From positions 3,275,001-3,339,000 of the forward strand of contig JASFXZ010000029.1 in the NCBI GenBank assembly GCA_032209605.1: a stretch of 64,000 nt of DNA, given 5' to 3'. The stretch is from Mactromeris polynyma. Lineage: Eukaryota > Mollusca > Bivalvia > Venerida > Mactridae. A model generated the notes under the pieces. It made no database searches. It was not told the origin of the DNA and worked only from the letters and a program-made list of their open reading frames with translations. Both the position numbers and the translations under genes were made by a program. Positions 38,190 to 48,655 of the stretch are shown piece by piece (the first letter of the stretch is position 1; every line of letters starts with the position of its first letter).

Positions 38190-38572
38190 ACTGCATATCA
38201 GCAGTAACAAGATGTTTGTAAAACATTATGCCCCTCTGTGACCTTGACCTTTGACCCCAAAATCAATAGGGTTCCTCTGCTACCCAAGATGAATGCATGG
38301 ACCAAGTTTGAGTATGATAGGTCAAGGGGTTCTTGAGTTATTAATCGGAGACGGTTTGAGAACAACTGACCCCTGTGACCTTGATCTTTTGAGCCTGTGA
38401 CCCCAAAATCGAAAGGGTTCCTCTGCTAGCCAAGATGAATGTATGGACCGAGTTTGGATATGATAGGTCAGGGGGTTCTCGAGTTATTGATCGGAAACTA
38501 AAAGGTTATGGACAGACCGACCGACATGTGCAAAACAATATGCCCTCTCTACTTCGGAAGGGGCATAAAAAG
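38190..38572 (+). repeat. Dispersed repeat with two tandem units of about 130 bp
   Basis: GTGACCTTGACCTTTGACCC, then AGGGTTCCTCTGCTA, CAAGATGAATG and GTTATT, occurs at about 38236-38342 and again at about 38376-38488. The right end TTCGGAAGGGGCATAAA is typical of a dispersed family I associate with bivalves. Confidence 0.65.
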
Positions 38573-39954
38573 TTTGAGAGAATTGACAAACATAATGGCT
38601 TAAAAACAAGAACATTCGAGTATTCTACCAAGGAAAAGGCAACAAACTTGTGTAACATTTCAAAAAATGTAATAAAAATAACTGAGATCATGAATATAGT
38701 AACACATAATACACACTAAACAACAATATCTACATCTACAATATATACCTCCCTTGTTCTTAATCATCAGCCATTGTGATATGCAAAACTGATTAGCCCT
38801 TATAGGGGTATTTTTCATATACAAGATAATTGAGAAAATACCATAAGATGTAACAACCTCTTTTTTCAACTTTAAAATACTGAGCCAACTGCCCACATCA
38901 GCGTAATGTACAAGTTATTTTTATATCCGATTAGTTAATAATCTTTACAATTATGTTCCCTTTACACTTTAAGGAATTTTGCCTATAGATCAATATCGCT
39001 GAAAATTGTATTATGATCAAGGGAGGTAAATATTGTAAATATGGGAACTATCTATTAGTATTACAAATGCTTCTTAAAGTTGTCCAATAAATGATGATGA
39101 CTAGTAGTACAATATGAAACTATACATATAATAAAGATACAAAGTGTATCTAAAATCTTGACACTGTAAAATATGTTTTGGGGTTTTATGCTATACATTC
39201 AATACTTGTAAAGAAATGGATGACATACTTTATGCTGTGTATTTTAAAGAAAATAGCATACTAATGTAAATGTTGTTTATGTATAGAAAGACTTCTTTAT
39301 AGAGAGCAAGTACCATGTTTAAAGACAAATTGCCTTATTGCACGAGCATATGCGTTTAAAGCACTTAATAAAGGGCTTGGAAAATAGCACAAATCAATTG
39401 TGATGAGAACATGATAGGTAAGGGAAACCTACAGTATATACATATGTAATAACACAGCCATTAGTCTTCTTTATAATAATCTACATTAATTGAAGGATAC
39501 AAAATTTGGTGTGTTCATCAAGTACACACCTAAAAGTTTCCTCTTGCTACACATTATGATTACTTTCAAATTCATAGCCATATGCCACTGGTGGTTAAGT
39601 CCTGGCTTACTTTCCACATAAAATCTATAAACATTAGTATTTACCGGTAATGATATAATTGAAAGGATAATATGTTAGCCACGACACATAATTATAGGGT
39701 GTACATATGAGAAGCGCCATGACAAACCCAGCCTAGGGACCTTATTATAATTTTTTTACAATTCTAAATGTTAGAGCCTTTAAAAATAAGGAATCAGAAA
39801 CCTTTTTGCCAATGTTAAGGCATATAAACATGATTATAATGACGACGAAATGTGACGTTTCTGACATCAGTTCACTGATGTCCTTAAACCTAATTTTCAC
39901 AGTGCGCACCACATATACATAAATATTCAAATCTGTATCGAAAAACATGTAAAT
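38573..39954. other. No gene seen
   Basis: AT-rich intergenic sequence without supported exons or clear repeats. Confidence 0.4.
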
Positions 39955-40560
39955 ATATGTGGGAAAAGTGGCTCCGTCCCCTGGCAGTAATGTGTTTTAT
40001 GAATACAAATAGTATTAACAATTTTAGTAGAAGATCACCTATTGATCATTCAGGTGAAATTATATCGAAATAGGGCCTGTATTTTTTTGTCAAGTAGACT
40101 TTTGAAGTTCCAGCTATAATACATTTATCAAAGGTGGCTTCGCCCCTGGCTGCCATGTTTGTTTATGAATCAAAATACATGTAATTTGTACAATCTTGGT
40201 AAAGGGTCACCCCTTCCTAATGAACATCTATGTGAAGTTGTATCAAAATTTGGACCTGTAATTTTGTATTGAAAATTTCCACTTTATACATATAGCAAAA
40301 ATGGCACAGTTCCCTGGTAGTCATGGTTTTTGATGAATCCGAATTTTTTTTAACAATTTTGGTAGCCAGTCATACAAGTACATTTGTATAAAGGTATATC
40401 AAAAATGGGTCACAACATTTCAACAAGAGGATTTTTCGAAGTTTCCACTTAATACATATAGGAAAATAGACTCGACCCCTGGCGGCCAAATTGTTATGAC
40501 AAATCCAAACCCCTTGTATTTTTGAAGAGTGTCACCCTAGTAACATTTCGCTTAAACTTT
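39955..40560 (+). repeat. Degenerate tandem repeat, about 170-bp unit, 3-4 copies
   Basis: Recurring order in each unit: GTGGCT(C/T)CG(T/C)CCCTGG, TTTATGAAT(A/C)(C/A)AA, TTTTGGTAG or CTTGGTAA, then a GTCAC block. Units begin near 39968, 40132, 40301 and 40469. They are diverged and non-coding. Confidence 0.6.
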
Positions 40561-40868
40561 GTGGTATTCCACGAAGTGGTTTCAGACGATTTGTTTTTAG
40601 ATGCAAAACAGGAAGTCAGCAATTGACAGTACATGAACATTTATGAAAAATAAATTTTAAAAAATTGTAAAGAAAAAAAGTATAACACAATATACAGCAA
40701 ACAGTACATTAGTATATATTACAAAATAAAACTATGGTTGCTCTATACTATTGTATCAAGAAAACCGAAATCTTCCAATCTGTGCAACGATACCTAATTT
40801 CCAAATAATTATCTTACAAAATGTAAAGGACAAAAATATTCAGTTAATTTCTACAATAAACAATATGT

Positions 40869-41956
40869 TTATTCATCTAAGTTCATGACGTCACTACCAT
40901 TACGTGTAATGACCAGGGAAAGAGGTCCATCTGCTGTCATCATCACAATGTTGACGGGCCCATCGTTGCTGACAGCAGCAGCCAGCACCTGCTTGCACTG
41001 CACTGAGATGATGCTGTCATTGTCAATCAGTAGCTCTGTTTCGGCCTCCTCAACAGAAACACCAACAAGTACAACCTTTGTAACAGCAGTTTGTTTATCA
41101 GTCTTCAGGCTCTTCTGCAATTAACAAAATGGCAAGGATTATAACCAGCAACATATATTGCTGAAAGAGTAACGTACTGTATTTTGTAACATATATAAGT
41201 ATGAGCCACATGTAGCAAAATGGGATTTCTGGCAAAATAGTTCTTTTTTCTGGTTTTCACTGTTTCCAAAATTGAGCAATCTCCAACCTTTCCCAAGGTA
41301 CCGATACCACAACATTTTACAAATTACTTTTCATCGCCTTGATCTGACAAACACATGTTAGTCTGCATTCAAACCAGATAAGATGTGAGTTGAGGTAGAT
41401 CACACATACATTAGTTAATTGTTATGCATATTAAGTCAGAATAAGTAGGGTAACAAGTGTGTGAAATTTGGTTGAAGCTCCATAAGCAATTTCATCCAAA
41501 CTCTCCCGACATACTCTGGAAACTAATGGTTTATTGCATTTTTTTAGTAAAAGTTACTTTGAACTTCGATCCATAAAGCTGGATCTTGTGGGCAATACAT
41601 TTTACATTGATTGTGGACATTTCATATAAACATTATGTTTATATGTCCGTCGTTATATATCATACGTAAAATCATGTAGTCAAAGAACAACAACACCAGA
41701 TACAAAAAGTCTCTAAGTATCGCAAGCAATATGGTAATCCCCTACCGGCATAAACAGTGAGAATACCATACATAAACGTTCTGTTTTAAAGTTAATATTA
41801 ATAGGGACAATGTTTATAAGAATTAAAATATGCGATGTACATGCAACGCGCAGTTCATCTAATAAGTTTTAAAGTTCTTAACTCTATTACCGTGACCTCA
41901 GACCGTATGTTTGTCTGAAGGCTTGTTTCACTTTCACCCTTATTAACATTGGTCAT
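40869..41956 (-). CDS. Small unknown protein, two exons, 103 residues
   Basis: Minus-strand exons 41956-41891 (MTNVNKGESETSLQTNIRSEVT, donor ACG|GTAAT) and 41114-40869 (acceptor TTGCAG, phase 0) encode 22 + 81 residues. The second exon is KSLKTDKQTAVTKVVLVGVS..., ending GSDVMNLDE. It is acidic with several hydrophobic beta-like strands (VVLVGVS, IVMMTADG, LSLVITRNG). I recognise no family. The exon is strikingly GC-richer than its surroundings. AATAAA overlaps the stop codon, so the 3' UTR could be very short. The 5' leader carries a nine-codon upstream ORF starting at about 42010. The gene is divergent from the RecQ-like gene and may share its promoter region. A longer N-terminus through an upstream exon is blocked by a stop in that frame. 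Confidence 0.6.
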
Positions 41957-42539
41957 GACAACAGTTATGGTGACATGGCCTACATTCGACTGAGGTGGCC
42001 TTCCTCCATGTTAAGTGCACTGGAAAATAAACCAAATCAACAACAGGTCAGATAACCGACCAATTTACAGCACAGATTTAAAGAATCGCTTTCAGACAAT
42101 AACTATCTTGATCAATCAATTTTTGTCACGAAAAAATAATGTAATTATAACAGAAAGTCAATAGTTCGAAAGAAACCGGGGCCGAATAAACAAAATAATA
42201 AATAGGTCAATAATTATATCGTTGAAACTGCAAGTTTATTACTGTTTAAACATACGAAATAGCTTCCGAAGTATTGAAATAACATCAACAGAACCATTGA
42301 ATCTATTCTGGAACACCTGTAAGAGGACATTATTTACAACTGGAACACATTTCCTTAACTAAATGTCCACACGTACGTATATATATTATTTAAGGAACTA
42401 TTGAATCGAGACAAAGTATCCATTTTTCAAGCACTAGTTATATATATACATATAATTATGTAATTGGATTAATTTATTCATTGCTGATCCTTTAATAGAA
42501 TAAATGAAACTCTATCATCATAACTGGACGTACGCTCCA

Positions 42540-42762
42540 CATACAGCGCTTTGATTTCACTCTATTCGTTCTATTCACACGCTGCTATAATATATAGCGT
42601 ACAGTGATATGTTGACCTCTTGACCTGAACACGTTAGCCAATGAAACAGTCGCCGTAAACGAAATCTCTATTTTCCGTGATACTTATTTTCATTGGTCAG
42701 AACTATGACGTCACTGCGAAAGTAAAAATAGACGGGTATTTTTCCTACAATTGTAGTCAAAA
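42540..42762. promoter_or_regulatory. Shared divergent promoter region with CRE and CCAAT motifs
   Basis: The interval upstream of the helicase start has a consensus CRE (TGACGTCA, 42716-42723), a CCAAT on the plus strand (about 42633), an inverted CCAAT (ATTGGTC, about 42692) and higher GC than its surroundings. It lies between two divergent genes. Confidence 0.5.
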
Positions 42763-45700
42763 ATGGCGTCGCTAACCGAGGAAAATTTCGAGGACCTTGC
42801 GAATCATTTTAATTATTCATCAATAAAGCCGTTTCAGAAGGCAGTGTTTAGATCTATCATCGAAGATTGTAAGGATACGTTTGTTTGTGCTAAGACTGGA
42901 TCAGGGAAATCTTTGTGTTTTCAAGGACTTGTTCATTTATTTCGTGAAGTGTCTTCAAAAAGAAACCCCATTGTGTTGGTTATATCACCGTTAATTTCAT
43001 TGATGGATTCTCAAGTTACTGACTTGCGAAGGAAAAGAATTTCTGCTACATACATAGGAAAGGATGTGAGTGAGAACAGTGGTATTCGTGCTGGACACTT
43101 TAGTTACGTTTATTCGAACCCCGAGAGTCTGACAACTGGTGTGTGGAGGGACTTACTTCTTTCCGCTACTTACAAGGAAAATTTAGTCTGCATTGTCTTT
43201 GATGAAGTTCACACTGCTGTATCTTGGTAAGACATTGATACTTGTTAGTAGAATATATTATATAAAGTTTTTTTAATTGTGTTTGCCACCGCATACGTGT
43301 GGGTATGTTACATAATCTTGTTGCCTAGTCTGACCTACAATCAAAATAGAACTGAGCTGGTGTAATGGCAAGTAAATCTGAGTTTGGTGTACAAAAATAA
43401 TGTACAATATCAAGTTGACAATGTCATTGTTGTGTATCACTCTTGAAATGTCTTACCCTATGGCATGGTGGTCAAGGGGACCTGCCGCGACCGAGATTTG
43501 AACCCAGACCTCCCTGTTACAGAGGCGCCGGAAGCAACTTGGTATTGGGGCGGCGAAGGGGGTGGGTTTGGGAGGGGGTTACCCCTTCCGTTGAGTGGGG
43601 GTACGGGGTCTCCCCGGGATTTTTTTGCTAATTAACAGTACAAAACGACAATAAGTGGCATATTCAGATGAAAACATTTAACTTCTTTGTCACTGCCACG
43701 GACCCTATATTATCTAATATAGGGTCCGTGTCACTGCGTATGTTTGTCAGAAATTGTCCAACGTTACATTGGAATGGAATACATACGACATGCAATCATT
43801 GTTATAATTGACATTCTTTCTTTTTACCTAAACAAAGCGAAAAGTCTACGTTTATTGACAGCTGGGACATTTATATGATTTTTATACGTTCCTATTTGAC
43901 AGAGTAGAGTCATTTTAATAGATATGAAATTAAGTTTATCCGGCCACCCCAACCTAATTATGCAATGCGTATAATTTATTAAAGAATCAACAAGACTGCA
44001 AAAGGCTAACATAATCTTCCGATTCACAGCCGATTCATCGGTATAAAACACCACTGAGATTAACAATCGGTGTCAATTTGGATATATATATCTATACCAC
44101 ACTGTTTCACACCTAACAGATAAAGATCTAACAAGATTTCACCATCGCCATGGAAACCACTGGCCCCTATTCGCCGTTTTCGCCGCTCCAACTTATAGCA
44201 AACATTTTAGCTAGAAAACTAAATTATATGTGGCATATCATTTTTAAATAAAATCTTGCCGTTGCTCGCTGAAATATTGGGGCGGCGACCGCCGCCCCTG
44301 CCGCCCCAGCTCCGGCGCCTCTGTGTTACAAGGCAAGTGAACTAACCACTCGGCCGCAGTCGCGGCAAAATACGGGACAAATTGTTACTTAGAAGTCTTG
44401 TCATTACAAAGACAAATCTTGGTAAACATGTTTAAAAAAACTTCACACGGTCACATGTGTTTACAGTATGGGTTTGAATCCCACTATAGGTGTAAACTAT
44501 TTATTTCTCAACAGCACTATTTGTGCCGTGTGGCGTCGAAAAAATGATAACTCATTACTGGTGTAATGCGAAGTAAGTCACATTGATATCGGTTATTTGC
44601 GCAACTTTTTTGGGGGTTGTTGCGATGGCCGAGTAGTTAACGCGTCTGTACTTTGCATTGCTAGGTGATGGCACCGTACAGTATGGGTTTGAATCCCACC
44701 ATAGGTGTAAACTTTCAATATGGTTAATTGCACATAATGGAAGATGTGAATAATACTGTTTTAAACAAATACGAAAGGACGACCCATACAAGCACTCGTT
44801 GATTTCACGTTTTTTCAGATGTTTGCAGTATAAGTTATTTGTTTGTGCACCTAATTAGTTAAATTACTTCTCCGATAAACAATCAGTTATCATGCCAATC
44901 AGTTATCATGCGACATGTTGTTTATGAATAAAATAAACTGCCTCATTTCTGTTATAAATGTTTTATGAATCGTGAATATATCAAGTCAAATGCACCAAAT
45001 TTGGATGTAGTACTCTGTACACATATATACACCTAATACAGCCCTCATAATAAAGTTATTGACAAATTGATAAATGTATCCGTTAACTGATGTCTCACAG
45101 TCACACGATTGATCGATCTCATCTCTCACATGTTTACCTTGACAATATTTAATTTTCACAGTCCAAAACGTTTCTGCGAAATCAAGATACTGCAAATTAA
45201 AAAACTTCAGAAAACGCGAACATTAACTACCGCGCAAAATACCCGCTATACAGTAGTCCATTTTGGCAGCATGGTGAACTGTATACATTATTAATTCATT
45301 ACCTTCAGTGGTTAAAGTTCCTATAATTTGTTTAAAATTTATGTTCAGTGAAGTGTTTAATGACATAATATTATGACAATCACATGTTGCTAATCAGGTT
45401 TGTTTGTATGTATTTTTAGGGGATTGGACAAGAAGAATGAGGATGCCTTCAGACCTGAGTTTGCCAGGGTAGGAGAACTGCGCTCAATGGTTGCTAAGTG
45501 TCCAATGTTGGCTTTGACAGCCACTGCCAGCTATTCAGTACGCATCCAAGTTATGCAACTTCTTTCAATGAAAAGTCCCTTGCAGATTGTGGAGTCACCA
45601 GACAGGGAAAACATCAAAATATCAGTGTGCAAGACAAGTAAAGAACTAGATGTTTCGTTTAGGTGGCTATTGGACATGTTAAATTTAAAGACAAATAACT

Positions 45701-46563
45701 GTGAGAAAGTCATTATATATTGCAGGAGAATACAGGACTGCTCAAGCTTATTTATGCTCTTTAAAGATTGTGTTAAAGATGGACGACTTTTTAACATGTT
45801 TCATTCGCGAACTGTTGATAAAGTCAAATCAAACATTTTGTCTACTATTCAAGATGAGAGTAGTTTTCTGCGTGTGATTTTTGCGACAAATGCAGTTGGG
45901 ATGGGGTTAGACTTCTCTTGCAATTGTGTTGTGCATTATGGTCCACCACCTGAGTATGATACATACATACAGCAGATTGGAAGAGTTGGACGTGATGGAA
46001 CTGCGTCGAAGGCGATACTTCTGTACCATGGTCAACAACTGAGGAAATGCTCCCCTGAGATGTTAAGCATTGTCAAAAGTGTGACTTGTAGACGTGTTGC
46101 TCTACGAAGTTTATATGGGGATAAATCTGTGAAATCAGTAAGTGGGTGTAAGTGTTGTGACATTTGTGAACTAGAATGCGCATGTGGGAACTGTGAGGAA
46201 AGTCTTATGCCGTGCAACACAACTCTGGGAGATGAGACTTCTCAAATGCATACTATGGAGCGGTTTGTGTCTGATGAAGACAGCAGCAGACTGGAGATAA
46301 ATTTATTAGCCCTAAAGAATGATCTAGATAGGCAGAGTTTTTCATACAGTAGTATAACTGGACATGGACTTACAACAGCTGTAATTAAGACATTAGTCAC
46401 CAATTCATCATCTGTTTTTGACATTGATTCTATCCTAGACCAGTTTGGAATATTTCATCAGGAAGTTGCTGCCCAAGTATTGGATGTATTTTCGACAGTG
46501 TTTGGTGATACAGACAAGGACTTGGAGTATGAGGAAGATATTGCTCAACATCTGCCATTGTAA
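42763..46563 (+). CDS. RecQ-like DNA helicase, two exons, 535 residues
   Basis: Exons 42763-43226 and 45420-46563, joined in phase 2 (W155). Superfamily 2 helicase motifs in order: motif I AKTGSGKS (K49), Ia VISPLISLMDSQV, II DEVH (147-150), III LTATA (187-191), IV VIIYCRR, V FATNAVGMGLDF, VI QQIGRVGRDG. After the helicase core a Cys-rich segment (CKCCDICELECACGNC) resembles the RecQ zinc-binding subdomain. No winged-helix RQC or HRDC domain is seen, so the protein is short for a housekeeping RecQ (BLM/WRN type). It should unwind DNA 3' to 5' using ATP, by family. The start context is AAAATGG. The last codons read CCA TTG TAA, but the stop overlaps a perfect donor (ATT|GTAAGTATG), so splicing to a further exon is possible. 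Related genes are multi-copy in invertebrates, sometimes near mobile DNA (general knowledge). Confidence 0.8.
43520..44323. mobile_element. hAT-like non-autonomous element, 804 bp, 5-bp TSD
   Basis: The termini CAGAGGCGCCGGA and (reverse complement) CAGAGGCGCCGGA are a perfect 13-bp inverted repeat. TGTTA flanks both sides (43515-43519 and 44324-44328). CAG...CTG ends with a 5-bp duplication fit the hAT group that makes short duplications. Both ends are GC-rich (GGGGCGGCG blocks), the middle AT-rich. No transposase is encoded. Confidence 0.75.
43690..43737. mobile_element. 34-bp palindromic micro-insertion with 7-bp target duplication
   Basis: 43697-43730 is a perfect palindrome with 16-bp arms (CACGGACCCTATATTA / TAATATAGGGTCCGTG) and a 2-base loop. 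TCACTGC flanks it exactly on both sides (43690-43696, 43731-43737). Its arms begin like those of the insertion at 4405-4429. It sits inside the hAT-like element, so it inserted after that element. Confidence 0.8.
44462..44715 (+). mobile_element. Two tRNA-derived SINE fragments
   Basis: CAGTATGGGTTTGAATCCCA occurs at about 44466-44485 and 44678-44699, followed in both by ATAGGTGTAAACT. Only the second retains the head GTTGCGATGGCCGAGTAGTT with an A-box. The head resembles a Ser/Leu tRNA. They lie in the helicase intron. Confidence 0.65.
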
Positions 46564-46944
46564 GTATGCAAATTACATACATTTATTTAAAAAAAAATTG
46601 TTTCCTGTCCCCAGACTACTTAAAGTACTTTGTTAAGTTAGTTTGATTGAAAGGTAGACATTTGACAATTTACAATTATGCTTCCGTTTGCCGTCTTACT
46701 AGTATACAAGTAAGATTATTATGCTTGTCATAGAAGAAGTTAAAAAAATTGCTAGCATTTAGATGTAGAAAAGGAAACAATATACTTTTTACTTTTGGCC
46801 TCATTGTTTAAAACTGTTATGCCATTTTCTTCGAATTCAATGAATTCAATGCCCCTTTTCTAACTTAGAAATTTTGTGATTATTTTTGAGGGGTTACTGC
46901 AAAAACACAATTTATGATTATGATTTACTTATATTAATATAATA

Positions 46945-47160
46945 TACTGTAAAGTCATTTAATTTCGTTGGGACGAAATTTCATGGTTTTTATGAAAAAT
47001 GTTATTTCGTGGGTACCTAAATATGTGAATTTTGCATTTCCTTTTACATATAATATATATCATGGTTCAATAATAATGTCTGGGATTTAATTTCATGGTT
47101 AAGCTAAACCACAAAATCCACAAAATTAAATCCCCCACGAAAATTAATGATTTTGCAGTA
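46945..47160 (+). mobile_element. MITE with TACTGTAAA termini, copy 2
   Basis: A 216-bp element, TACTGTAAAGTCATTTAAT ... ATTAATGATTTTGCAGTA, with TA at both borders. It is the inverted counterpart of 9352-9561; the shared interior includes ATATCATGGTTCAATA and TGGGATTTAATTTCATGGTT. Confidence 0.8.
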
Positions 47161-47685
47161 TATATAATTTAAAATAACATGTACTTCACACTCTATAGAT
47201 GTTGAATATTTAGGAAAAAAATATTTTACGGTCCAAGTGACCAATTTGTGTTCAAAAACTAAAATGCAAAATAATGACTTTGTGAAAAATGCATCTCATT
47301 GGAATATTTCAATTAATTATTAATTGATTACTTTTTAAAATAAATTAATTGTAACCATCCCTTCATTTTTTTTTATTTACGGGTGCATATATAAACTGTT
47401 TTAACTGTGTAATTTTACCTTCACAAAGGAAGTTGGGTTGGTATACTGTATTGATATGTTTGAGCTAAGTACTGTCTGTCTGTTAATTGGTTGTTGGTCC
47501 GTCAGTGTAAGACTCATCTGTTTGGTTGAAAGATTTTTGTCTATGTTAAATAAAATTTGTGACCTACAGTTGGTGGATTTAGGTCTGTCACTTGTATATA
47601 AACACAAATTATGCATAAACATCTTACTGGTTGGTCAAATAGACAATAATTTATCCAAACAACCAACCAACCTGATGATTTGATA

Positions 47686-47904
47686 TATAGTTTGCAGACG
47701 ATAATTGTAGCCTTGTTTACAAATAAAGATTGGTAATATAAACACTATACGGTCAAGTGATCAGTTGTTTTTAAGTGTAGTATGCATGTATATATGCTAC
47801 TTAACAAATGGTCACAAGTTCAAACATTTAGCCATATCAGAAATGTGTTAAAGTATCATTTTTGATTTGTAAACAAAGCTAATGTTATCTTCTGTGAACT
47901 ATAC
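47686..47904 (+). mobile_element. MITE with TATAGTTTGCAGA termini, copy 1
   Basis: The inverted ends TATAGTTTGCAGACGATAAT and (reverse complement) TATAGTTCACAGAAGATAAC, about 35 bp long with mismatches, enclose 219 bp. A longer sister copy is 52 bp downstream. TA borders fit a Tc1/mariner-type MITE. Confidence 0.7.
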
Positions 47905-47955
47905 ATGTATAACATTGTTATGTATATAAGTGACAAGACCTAAATTCACAAACTG

Positions 47956-48361
47956 TATAGTTTGCAGACAATAATTCTAGCCTTGTATAAAACAAAAATG
48001 GATACATGTAATTAATATAAACACTTAAAAGTTAAAGATCAACTAAAAGGGATGTTTCTAGTGTAATATGAATGTTAATATGCTATATAAACGGGTTATG
48101 CACAAGATCACAGTCATTTAGAGATATTGTCCGACAGAAATCAACTGAGACTCTCGCATATTCCGTGACCTCCCTTCGTTAATACAACAAAGTTGAACAT
48201 AGAAACATACCGAAGCGTTATTAAAACACACACGAAGAGCTTTCCGAAGTTTAATTAATTAGTTTCAGACCAATTCTGTTGATCAATATCAAAAATGTGT
48301 TAAAATATCATTTTAATTTTTTATTTGTAAACAAAGCTAGTGTAATCGTCTGCGAACTATA
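47956..48361 (+). mobile_element. MITE with TATAGTTTGCAGA termini, copy 2, enlarged
   Basis: It has the same ends and interior landmarks as 47686-47904 (AATATAAACACT, AAATGTGTTAAA(G/A)TATCATTTT) but carries about 190 extra bases between about 48120 and 48285. The extra block is a possible nested insertion of unknown type. Confidence 0.65.
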
Positions 48362-48655
48362 CATTATTAATTTTTTGGGGCATGTTACAGGAAAGTGAAG
48401 TCTTGTTAGTGTTCAGGGGTACACATATGAACAATACTAATAACAGTTACACAAAAATATAATTTTAAGTTTAATCACTGATGTAAGGCTTGATAACAGG
48501 TTTACAGCTCGTTTACAGATCGTTTCCAGTATTAATGCAATAATAATTAATACACAATAAAGAAGTTTAGTAAAAATACTTCTTGCAGGTGATATGCCAT
48601 TACATGAGCAAGCATAAAATGGCAAATATCATTGCTCTCTTAATTGGGCACATTT

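Larger units (their letters stand above)
43449..44372 (-). mobile_element. tRNA-like SINE head, split by an 804-bp element
   Basis: Removing 43520-44323 and one 5-bp duplication restores a continuous tRNA-like sequence on the minus strand. It has an acceptor-stem pair GCCGCGA / TCGCGGC, an A-box-like GCGGCCGAGTGGTTAG and a B-box-like GGGTTCAAATC. It cannot form a proper anticodon stem, so it is a SINE or tRNA pseudogene rather than a functional tRNA. It lies in the helicase intron. Confidence 0.65.

Noticed and set aside
43449..44372. Functional tRNA gene split by an insertion
   Set aside because: The acceptor stem and B-box are good, but the anticodon stem does not pair, so a SINE or tRNA pseudogene is more likely.
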